From positions 227,432 to 291,431 of the forward strand of contig JAIXUN010000001.1 in NCBI GenBank assembly GCA_027483535.1: a stretch of DNA of 64,000 nucleotides. Reading direction: 5' to 3'. The notes under the pieces were generated by a model. That model saw only the letters and a list, made by a program, of their open reading frames with translations. It did no database searches and was not told the DNA's origin. Made by a program: the position numbers and the translations under genes. The stretch comes from a bacterium (GTDB lineage: Bacteria > Armatimonadota > Fimbriimonadia > Fimbriimonadales > Fimbriimonadaceae). This document shows positions 22,192 through 28,728 of this stretch, one piece after another. Position 1 is the first letter of the stretch. Every line of letters starts with the position of its first letter.

Positions 22192-23682
22192 TCAGCGAGA
22201 CTGTCTGCGGCGACGAGCAAGGGCGAGAAGACCTGCGCCGAGCATCGCAAACGTCGCGGGTTCAGGAACAACCGATCCGGCGAGCTGGACGGTTCGGAAC
22301 TGTCCCGTGAAATCGTCGGTGATCGTCAACAAGCCCGTCTTCTGACCCATCGACGAGGTGTTGATTCGGATCATCGAGTTGATCGAACCGCCGCCATCGA
22401 TGTCGAAAGTGCCCGTCGGAACGGTGAAGTCCCCGGTCACCGAGAAGCGAACTCGGGTTCGTTGAATCCCACCCACGCCCCAGAGGCTCGAATCAACCGA
22501 GTTCGAGACAAGCAGGCTTTGGAAGTTTCCGACGACATCGTTCAGCGCAACCTCACCGAAGTTCAGGGCAGATGCACCCGCGGTGAGGTCGGCGGGAACC
22601 TTGAGGTCGAGAAAAACGGGCAGGTGACCACCCGTATTGCTTGGGTTCGTGTTTCCGACCGAATCGATGAGCGCCTGGGCGATGGTGGCTCCCACCATCG
22701 TGTTGCCGTTCACTTTGAGAGTCGTGTTGAACGAAGTGCCATCGTTGCCCCAAACGCGGTAGGAGTGGTTCGAATCGTTCCAGGTGGTGCCGCTATACGC
22801 ATCCGTGGTCGAGCCAATGTATTCGAGACCCTTGCCGTCGCGGAGCGATCCGCCGACCAACATGAAGTCAAGACGGTCGTCCATTCCGCCCGCTCCGTAC
22901 GGGTCCTGAGTGTGCAAGAACCGATAGGTGTTGCTGTTGTTCCAGTTGATGTTGCCACCGTTGGAGGTGTAGGACGAGTTGATCGGGTCGAAGAATCGGC
23001 CACCCGTCAAAGCGCCGCCGGGACGAGAAACGGAGGCGTCAAGGAGTTGCTTGTACCCGTCGTCTCCGCTGCCTTGGACGTTGAAGTCGCCACCGATCAT
23101 GATGTGCGTCCCCGCGGGCCGGTTGGCGGCATCGGTTCGAATATTGGTGGCCTCAACCAGTCGTCGCGCCTCGTCATCGGTGGTGCTACCCGCCTTCCAG
23201 TGGGACGAATAGAAAGAAACGTTCGGATTGGTGGTGCTGCCCGCCTGATAGCCCTTGAGGCGAAAATCGTATCGCTGGGTATCTCGCGGATCGCCCGTGA
23301 TGTTCACGCGGGAAACGTAGTCGATCTTGTTCTTTCGGTAGACCATTCCCGAATCGGTGTCGCCCGTATCTAAAAAGGGTGCGGCCGCCCACTGGTTTTC
23401 TTGTCCGGGAGTGGTATTGAGAATGTTTAGGAAGTTGGTGAGTCCGGTCGAACCTCTCAGTTCCTGAAGAACGAGGATGTCCGGGTTGAACGATCGCCCT
23501 TCGAACTGGTTGAAAATGGCGGTTCGGAAAGCGTTGGTCCGCCCCGATTCATAGTTCGTCACGTTCCAAGTAGCCGCTCTTAGCTGAGCCTCTGCCGTCA
23601 GTCCTGCCGAAACCAGGAACCCGGAGAGCAGAACCCTGGAAAGCAAGTCGCCACGCAAAGCGCGTGCATTCAAGAAAACCAT
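22192..23682 (-). CDS. Secreted endonuclease/exonuclease/phosphatase-family protein with PEP-CTERM tail
   Basis: I choose ATG 23682 (496 residues) because the signal peptide (RALRGDLLSRVLLSGFLVSAGL) follows directly. A longer frame extends to 23796 without a signal-like start. The domain (about residues 35-340) has the nuclease motifs ATWNVTNYE, VLQELRG, GGDFNVQG and GGHLPVFL, typical of the EEP/DNase I superfamily with metal-bound Glu and His. After an Ig-like region the last 22 residues are VPEPATFAMLG, a short Leu/Ala helix and RRRRQSR, a PEP-CTERM-like sorting signal. I infer an exported phosphodiesterase or nuclease anchored by an exosortase. A terminator for the next gene lies at its 5' side. 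Confidence 0.83.
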   Translation of the reverse strand: MVFLNARALRGDLLSRVLLSGFLVSAGLTAEAQLRAATWNVTNYESGRTNAFRTAIFNQFEGRSFNPDILVLQELRGSTGLTNFLNILNTTPGQENQWAAAPFLDTGDTDSGMVYRKNKIDYVSRVNITGDPRDTQRYDFRLKGYQAGSTTNPNVSFYSSHWKAGSTTDDEARRLVEATNIRTDAANRPAGTHIMIGGDFNVQGSGDDGYKQLLDASVSRPGGALTGGRFFDPINSSYTSNGGNINWNNSNTYRFLHTQDPYGAGGMDDRLDFMLVGGSLRDGKGLEYIGSTTDAYSGTTWNDSNHSYRVWGNDGTSFNTTLKVNGNTMVGATIAQALIDSVGNTNPSNTGGHLPVFLDLKVPADLTAGASALNFGEVALNDVVGNFQSLLVSNSVDSSLWGVGGIQRTRVRFSVTGDFTVPTGTFDIDGGGSINSMIRINTSSMGQKTGLLTITDDFTGQFRTVQLAGSVVPEPATFAMLGAGLLALARRRRQSR

Positions 23683-23756
23683 TGGCGGTAAGAATACCGG
23701 GCGAGCGCTGGCTTCTTGGCTGGAATAAACCCAGCAAACGTAACAGGTTGAACGCA

Positions 23757-23787
23757 AAAGCCTCTCTTGGTTAATAAGAGAGGCTTT
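23757..23787 (-). terminator. Intrinsic terminator after the PEP-CTERM gene
   Basis: A perfect 12-bp stem (AAAGCCTCTCTT at 23757-23768, AAGAGAGGCTTT at 23776-23787) with a 7-nt loop is followed on the minus strand by TTTTGCG. It lies just downstream of the stop at 23805 and upstream of the nuclease gene start. Confidence 0.75.
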
Positions 23788-23804
23788 GTAGGGCAATTGA
23801 AGGA

Positions 23805-24713
23805 TTACTTGCGTCGCTTTCGGATGAGTCCGCCGAGACCGACGGCGAACATCGCGAGGGTTGCGGGCTCAGGAACAACCTTAACGTCGTCGATGGCGAA
23901 GCCGTGGTCCGAACCAGAGGAATCGACGTCATTCCACCGAAGCAACAAGTCTGAACCGGCAGCCCATTCGCTGTGAATTTGACCGACTCGAACTGATCGG
24001 AACGTGTTTCCGTCCAGGGCCACTTCACCACCCGGTCCAAGATTTGAAACGTTGTGAGAAGCCGGCATTACACCGAGATCATTCTCGTATGTTCCCGCGG
24101 TGTTCTCATCAACCGGGTTACCTCCACTCACTCGGATCTTCAGGTTATCGCGAGTCCAAATGCCTGTTCCCACATTGGCAAGCCCATCGGAGGCCGTAAG
24201 GGCATAGGAGGAAGATTGGAAACTGTAGTCAAAGCTTTGGATGTCAACACTTGTTGAGCCCGAGCGCCACTGCTCGACAAACCACTTGAATTCAATGACG
24301 CCAGGTCCCGAAATCGACGAGACGGCTCCGTTGTTACGAAGCCGCAAAATCCGACTTCCCTTCGCCATGGAGCCAGCACCGATGGAACCCAAGGCACGAT
24401 CGGTACTACCGGTGGCCCCGAAGCTGTAGAACCCACTCGTTCCAACACTGCCGGCGCCCGTGTAGAGGTTGCGTCCGGCGGTCGTTCCTGAAGTGGCCGA
24501 GGTGACAAGGTACCACCCCGACATCGATGAGCCAACCGTCGAACCAAGGTCCATGATTTGGCTGCCGGAGGTAAAGGTCGTCGACCCTGTTGTCGGAAGA
24601 GTGTCGAAGTTCTGCTCGTATCGGTTCAGCGAACCGTTCCAGAGGTTAGCAACCGATTGCCCGAACGAAAGCGGCGCAACCGCACATAAAAGTAATACCG
24701 AAACCTTCTTCAT
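23805..24713 (-). CDS. PEP-CTERM secreted protein of unknown function
   Basis: I choose ATG 24713 (302 residues): GGTGGGAA sits just before it and a signal peptide (MKKVSVLLLCAVAPLSFG) follows. The middle is Gly/Ser/Thr-rich and beta-predicted, without an enzyme motif. It ends with VPEPATLAMFAVGLGGLI, a hydrophobic segment, then RKRRK, the PEP-CTERM pattern. A surface or envelope protein is inferred. The 5' UTR carries three ATGCA repeats (24725-24742) and a TATACT-like -10 on the minus strand near 24758. Exosortase is not in this window. Confidence 0.82.
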   Translation of the reverse strand: MKKVSVLLLCAVAPLSFGQSVANLWNGSLNRYEQNFDTLPTTGSTTFTSGSQIMDLGSTVGSSMSGWYLVTSATSGTTAGRNLYTGAGSVGTSGFYSFGATGSTDRALGSIGAGSMAKGSRILRLRNNGAVSSISGPGVIEFKWFVEQWRSGSTSVDIQSFDYSFQSSSYALTASDGLANVGTGIWTRDNLKIRVSGGNPVDENTAGTYENDLGVMPASHNVSNLGPGGEVALDGNTFRSVRVGQIHSEWAAGSDLLLRWNDVDSSGSDHGFAIDDVKVVPEPATLAMFAVGLGGLIRKRRK

Positions 24714-24875
24714 TTCCCACCAAAATGCAAATGCAAAATGCATTCAACGGTGGGAGTATAAATATTGGCTCGTGCCGAACTTTAGGTTCAAAATTCAAAG
24801 CAAGTATTGTTGCTGAGGTGAACCGGCAAACTTGCAAGGAGCGTCTTAAAGCTCACTTAACAAAGCCTTAGCCGA

Positions 24876-24897
24876 CACCTAGTAGGAACACTAGGTG
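24876..24897. repeat. Inverted repeat after the argD-argF fusion gene
   Basis: CACCTAGT (24876-24883) and ACTAGGTG (24890-24897) form a perfect 8-bp arm pair with a 6-nt spacer, 16 bp past the stop of argDF. There is no U-tract, so it may be a weak terminator, an RNA-stabilising hairpin or an operator. Confidence 0.45.
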
Positions 24898-24913
24898 CCA
24901 GCTAAACTTGGGT

Positions 24914-27028
24914 TTACAAACCGAGAATTCGCTGCAAGAGCGCTTTCTGGGCGTGCAGACGGTTTTCAGCTTGATCGTTGACCACGCTTCCAACCCCGTC
25001 GATCACATCGTCGGTCACTTCCAAACCTCGTCGTGCCGGGAGGCAGTGCATGAACACGGCATCCTTATCCGCCATCGCCATCATTCGTCGATTCACCTGG
25101 AACGACTCAAACACTCGCATGCGGTGCTCTTGTTCGTGCTCGTCACCCATTGAGACCCACACATCTGTGTAAACGACCTTTGCGTCGGCGAGTCCTTCCT
25201 CGACATCGGCAGTCTGGGTAAGACCGTCCATCGGCTCCAAGCGGAAGTTCTCTGGACCCACAATGCTCACCGGGTACCCGAGCCGGGTCGCCAGCTTAGC
25301 GAGCGATCGCGCTACGTTGTTGGCATCACCGACGTAGGCGATCTTCACCTTGTCCGATCCGAACCGCTCGCGAACGGTCATCACGTCGGCAAGCGCCTGA
25401 CAAGGGTGTTCCCATTCCGTAAGCGCGTTGACAACGGGCACATCGCAGAACTCGGCGAGTTCCTTCAGGTGCTTGTGCCAGTAAAGCCGAGCGACAACCA
25501 TCGACGACCATCGACTGAGGTTCATCGCCACGTCTTTGACCGCCTCTCGCGAGCCCATGCCTACATCGCTCTTGCCGAGATACACCGGATGTCCGCCTAG
25601 CTCTCGAATAGCGACCTCAAAGGAGAAGCGGGTTCTCAACGACTGCTTTTCAAACAGCATGGCCACCGAGCGGTTCTCGACCGGGGTGATTGCGCTCGGG
25701 GCGAGTTTTCGCCGTTGTTTGCTGTACGCGGCAAGATCAAGAAGGTCTTCCAGTTGTTGATCGGTGAGGTCGTCGATGGAGAGGACGTCTCGGTATTCAA
25801 CGCTCGGCCGGGCGGCAACCACTCGATCAACGGGTTTCGCGGCGTCGACCCCTAGAACGGACGCGATGATCGCGATCGCCTCATCGACTTGTTCGACGGT
25901 TAGAATGAGCGGCGGAACAAACCGAAGCGTCGTTTCATCGGTGGCGTTGATGATCAGCCGCTTTTCCAAACACTGCCGAACAATGTCGCGCGCTTTCGGC
26001 TCGGTCAGGGCGAGCCCAAGCATGAGACCGTAGCCTTTGACCTTTTCAACGATCGGGCCCAGACCTTGAAGGCGCTCCCGGAAGTAGGCCCCAACTTTGT
26101 CCACGTGCGCCAGCAAGTCTTGGTGCTCGATGGTCTCGATAACGGCCAATGCCGCCGAGCAGGAGAGGGGATTTCCGCCAAAGGTCGCCCCGTGATCTCC
26201 TGGCTCCAGGATTCCGGTTGCTTTACCCGCGACGAGGCAGGCTCCAATAGGCACGCCACCACCCAGGCCCTTGGCAAGGCACAGAACATCGGGGCGAATT
26301 CCGTGGTGCTGGAAGGCAAACCACTTTCCGGTTCGACCCATTCCCGACTGGACCTCGTCCAGCATCAGGAGCGCGTTGTGTTCGCGGCATAGGCTCTCCG
26401 CCTCTTTCAAAAACTCAGTCGTGAGTTCTTGAACGCCACCTTCGCCCATGATCGGCTCGAAGAGAACGGCAGCCGTCTTGTGAGAGAACGCTTCTCGGAG
26501 GGCTTGGATGTCGTTAGCGGGGATGTGAACGAAGCCCGGGATGAGCGGCTCGAACGGTCGTTGGTACTTACGTTGTCCCGTGGCCGAGATCGAACCCAGA
26601 GTTCGGCCATGGAACGAACGTTGAAGTGTGATGATTTGATAATCGCCATCCGGTCTTTTTATCGCCCCATGCTTCTTGGCGATTTTGAGCGCCGTTTCAT
26701 TGGCGGTCGCTCCGCAGATGGCATAAAAGACTTTCTCCATTCCGGAGATCCGGCAGAGCTTTTCTGCCAGTTGGGCTTGGGGAGCGGTGAGCAACAAGTT
26801 GGAGACGTGAATGAGCTGTTGCGCTTGCCGCGTGATGGCAGCCACCACGGCCGGGTGGCAGTGCCCGAGGTTGCAAACGGCGATACCGGCTAAGAGGTCG
26901 AGGTACTCGTTGCCTCGGTTGTCCCACAGCGAACAGCCTGCGCCTTGAACGAACAAAGCGGGCATTCGGGTGTAAGTTGGTATCACGAAATCGTCGTCTA
27001 GCGATTTGATCTGATCATATTTGAGCAT
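24914..27028 (-). CDS. ArgD-ArgF fusion: acetylornithine aminotransferase + ornithine carbamoyltransferase
   Basis: One 704-residue frame carries two arginine-pathway enzymes. Residues 1-395 are a class III PLP aminotransferase like ArgD, with LDEVQSGMGRTGKW at 223-236 and the PLP lysine K253 in LAKGLGGG. Residues about 411-704 are a carbamoyltransferase like ArgF, with SLRTR at 463-467 (carbamoyl phosphate), HPCQ at 541-544, SMGDE near 627 and HCLP at 661-664. The linker is only about 15 residues. ArgD makes N-acetylornithine, a deacetylase or ArgJ makes ornithine, and ArgF makes citrulline. Both halves look intact, so this is probably functional. A possible leader ORF lies upstream. Separate argD and argF are the normal arrangement. 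Confidence 0.93.
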   Translation of the reverse strand: MLKYDQIKSLDDDFVIPTYTRMPALFVQGAGCSLWDNRGNEYLDLLAGIAVCNLGHCHPAVVAAITRQAQQLIHVSNLLLTAPQAQLAEKLCRISGMEKVFYAICGATANETALKIAKKHGAIKRPDGDYQIITLQRSFHGRTLGSISATGQRKYQRPFEPLIPGFVHIPANDIQALREAFSHKTAAVLFEPIMGEGGVQELTTEFLKEAESLCREHNALLMLDEVQSGMGRTGKWFAFQHHGIRPDVLCLAKGLGGGVPIGACLVAGKATGILEPGDHGATFGGNPLSCSAALAVIETIEHQDLLAHVDKVGAYFRERLQGLGPIVEKVKGYGLMLGLALTEPKARDIVRQCLEKRLIINATDETTLRFVPPLILTVEQVDEAIAIIASVLGVDAAKPVDRVVAARPSVEYRDVLSIDDLTDQQLEDLLDLAAYSKQRRKLAPSAITPVENRSVAMLFEKQSLRTRFSFEVAIRELGGHPVYLGKSDVGMGSREAVKDVAMNLSRWSSMVVARLYWHKHLKELAEFCDVPVVNALTEWEHPCQALADVMTVRERFGSDKVKIAYVGDANNVARSLAKLATRLGYPVSIVGPENFRLEPMDGLTQTADVEEGLADAKVVYTDVWVSMGDEHEQEHRMRVFESFQVNRRMMAMADKDAVFMHCLPARRGLEVTDDVIDGVGSVVNDQAENRLHAQKALLQRILGL

Positions 27029-27082
27029 GGGTTCGGTGCTTCTTGTAGAAAGGAAAAATCGGGGGTCCAGAAGAGACCGTCA

Positions 27083-27136
27083 GCGGCTTGATATCTCGGG
27101 GGGAGCCGGATTAAGCCGCAAAATCGACGGCTCCCC
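27083..27136 (-). promoter_or_regulatory. Alternative hairpins in the argDF leader
   Basis: On the transcribed strand, GGGGAGCCG (27136-27128) can pair with CGGCTCCCC (27108-27100). The loop of that hairpin contains GCGGCTT (27119-27113), which can instead pair with AAGCCGC (27089-27083). If both were stable they would exclude each other, as in attenuators. A small GGTCT/GGACC hairpin followed by CCCGATTTTT lies between them and the ATG at 27028. Confidence 0.4.
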
Positions 27137-27281
27137 ACACAATACGGCGGGCGGCGCGACGACGGGCCGAGGCTGCAAACCCAGCGGCGGCAAAGAGAGA
27201 ATTTGAGGCGTTAGCGATCGATCCGCTTCTAGCAGACAGGATCGCCTCCGGGCGCGTTTGGGCAAAATCGGTCCCAAACAT
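27111..27281 (-). CDS. Possible leader peptide ORF (56 aa) upstream of argDF
   Basis: The ATG at 27281 opens a 56-codon frame that ends in TAA at 27113-27111, inside the loop of the first leader hairpin. It contains RRRAARR at residues 40-46 (CGT CGT CGC GCC GCC CGC CGT). The Arg codons end only 7 bp before the first hairpin arm. A TATTCT -10-like element on the minus strand (27296-27291) ends 9 nt before the ATG, so the message could be almost leaderless. A ribosome stalled on arginine codons could shift the hairpins. This is an inference. The region is GC-rich, and such Arg runs can arise by chance. Confidence 0.35.
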   Translation of the reverse strand: MFGTDFAQTRPEAILSARSGSIANASNSLFAAAGFAASARRRAARRIVWGAVDFAA

Positions 27282-27312
27282 TGTTTCCACAGAATATCAC
27301 GAGCAACGTTTT

Positions 27313-27330
27313 TTGCGCATCGTTGCGCAT
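27313..27330. repeat. Tandem TTGCGCAT direct repeats between divergent promoters
   Basis: TTGCGCAT occurs at 27313-27320 and again at 27323-27330, exactly 10 bp (one helical turn) apart. The second copy overlaps the -35 of the lipoprotein promoter. This spacing fits a bound dimer. It could also affect argDF on the other strand. Confidence 0.45.
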
Positions 27331-27352
27331 TTTCCATTCGTAACTCTATAAT
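27323..27352 (+). promoter_or_regulatory. Sigma-70-like promoter of the small lipoprotein gene
   Basis: -35 TTGCGC (27323-27328) and a perfect TATAAT -10 (27347-27352) are 18 bp apart. The predicted transcript starts near 27359, leaving a 65-nt 5' UTR that ends with AGGAGGTG before ATG 27426. Confidence 0.6.
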
Positions 27353-27425
27353 GATCGGGATGCAGGAAAGGGAAACCAATCCTGAGCCCATCAAATAAAC
27401 AGTCTAGGAGGTGTTGAGAAACAAT

Positions 27426-27569
27426 ATGAAGAAGCTTTTGACGATCGTTATGGTGCTTGGCGTGATCGGTGGCGTGCTCGCCGGTTGCAGTGGTGGCGGT
27501 GATGCCGCTGCTAACACGAATGCTCCCGCAGCAGGCGCTGAGGGTGCAACCGCAGGCGACTCCAAGTAA
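27426..27569 (+). CDS. Very small lipoprotein (47 aa)
   Basis: ATG 27426 begins MKKLLTIVMVLGVIGGVLAGCSGGG, with a lipobox LAGC at residues 18-21. After Cys21 the sequence is low-complexity Ala/Gly/Thr with two Asp residues and a Lys end. The gene has a strong AGGAGGTG ribosome site 11 bp upstream, a TATAAT promoter and a strong terminator at 27598, so it is probably a real, highly expressed envelope lipoprotein. No family is recognised. Confidence 0.8.
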   Translation: MKKLLTIVMVLGVIGGVLAGCSGGGDAAANTNAPAAGAEGATAGDSK

Positions 27570-27597
27570 GTTCACGCTAACGCATTTAGCGAGGCAG

Positions 27598-27637
27598 AAG
27601 GGCCGACCCACACGGGTCCGCCCTTTTGTTTTTTTTA
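27598..27637 (+). terminator. Strong intrinsic terminator after the small lipoprotein gene
   Basis: AAGGGCCGACCC (27598-27609) pairs with GGGTCCGCCCTT (27614-27625) over 12 bp with one mismatch, 4-nt loop, followed by TTTGTTTTTTTT. Confidence 0.9.
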
Positions 27638-27670
27638 GCCCCTCCGGTTTTTGAAGAAAAGCCGGACACA

Positions 27671-27697
27671 AAAAAGAGGGGCATTGCCCCTCTTTTT
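27671..27697. terminator. Bidirectional terminator between convergent genes
   Basis: AAAAAGAGGGGC (27671-27682) and GCCCCTCTTTTT (27686-27697) form a 12-bp stem with a 3-nt loop. Each strand reads into a T-run. It separates the plus-strand lipoprotein from the minus-strand nucleotidyltransferase gene. Confidence 0.85.
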
Positions 27698-27711
27698 CCG
27701 CTGACTCCGAA

Positions 27712-28653
27712 TTAGCCCTTGTAGTCGCCGTGAAGGATGACGCTCTGAGCGGATTCGCCCAGTTCCACTTCTCCGCCAAAGACGGAGTGTCGGATAGTGC
27801 CGTTCACTTTGACCTTCGCTCCGGGCAGAACCACCGAGTCCTCAATCGATTCGCACTCGACGGTCGCCCCGGCGCCGATCACCACTTTATCGCCGATAGA
27901 GCCCGTTACCGTGGCGGTTTCATCGACCATCGGTCCATTGTTCGAAAGGTAGGCACTGGTTTCTAGGAACGAATCGAGCGTGCCGGTATCGAACCAAGCC
28001 CCTTCGTAGAGACCCGCAAGAACCAGGTTTCCTCGGTCGATCAGCATCTGGATCGCGTCAGTGATCTCGAATTCGCCGCGGCCGCTTGGCTGAAGGTCTG
28101 GCAAAATCTCCCAGATCTGCGGTCCAAAGAAGTACAGACCCGCCATAGCGAGGTTGCTCTCGGGCTGTTTCGGCTTCTCGACCAGCTTGACAATCCGGTC
28201 GCCTTCCACGTTGGCGACGCCGAATCGCTCCGGATCAGGTACGGACTTCACCAAGTTGAGGTTTGCACAGCCAGACTCTTCGAATCGCTTCTTGAGTTCC
28301 ACAAAGCCGTCGCTGTAAATGGCGTCGCCAAGATACAAAACGAACGAATCACCTGCGACGAAATCCTTCGTGAAGGAGACCGCGTGAGCAAGTCCCTTCG
28401 GCTCCGGTTGGCGAACATAGGAAAGGGAGACTCCAAACGCTGAACCATCGCCAAGGGCAGATTTCATCGCGTTCTCGTTCTCTCCCACCACCACGCAAAT
28501 CTCGTGGACGCCCATCTCTTTCAGCTTTTCGAATGCGTAGGCGAGGGTCATCCGATTGGCCAACGGGAGAAGTGGCTTCGGGATGATATGCGTGACAGGG
28601 TACAGCCGGCTTCCCTTTCCGGCAGCGAGAATCACTCCTTTCATCTCGTTCAT
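27712..28653 (-). CDS. Sugar-nucleotide (glucose-1-phosphate) nucleotidyltransferase
   Basis: This 313-residue GT-A-type transferase begins MKGVILAAGKGSRLYPVT (second Met, residue 4 of the frame), the nucleotide-binding loop. DAIYSDGF, ERFGVANVEGDRIVKLVEKP and the GAWFDTGTLDSF motif near residue 220 are typical of RmlA/GlmU-like enzymes. A short left-handed beta-helix tail (VTGSIGDKVVIGAGATVE) closes it. It makes an NDP-sugar from a hexose-1-phosphate and NTP. dTTP/glucose is a guess. It stands alone, so the pathway (LPS, exopolysaccharide or glycoprotein) is not shown. Confidence 0.88.
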   Translation of the reverse strand: MNEMKGVILAAGKGSRLYPVTHIIPKPLLPLANRMTLAYAFEKLKEMGVHEICVVVGENENAMKSALGDGSAFGVSLSYVRQPEPKGLAHAVSFTKDFVAGDSFVLYLGDAIYSDGFVELKKRFEESGCANLNLVKSVPDPERFGVANVEGDRIVKLVEKPKQPESNLAMAGLYFFGPQIWEILPDLQPSGRGEFEITDAIQMLIDRGNLVLAGLYEGAWFDTGTLDSFLETSAYLSNNGPMVDETATVTGSIGDKVVIGAGATVECESIEDSVVLPGAKVKVNGTIRHSVFGGEVELGESAQSVILHGDYKG

Positions 28654-28728
28654 GTTACCGATCTAGCCGGAATGATGGGAGATCACGTTAAAAGATGCTT
28701 AAATGGATGAGAGGTTTCTCAACCACGG

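Noticed and set aside
27080-27394. 104-codon minus-strand frame overlapping the argDF leader
   Set aside because: It crosses the lipoprotein promoter and has no ribosome site or recognisable domain; the short Arg-rich frame was preferred but remains tentative.
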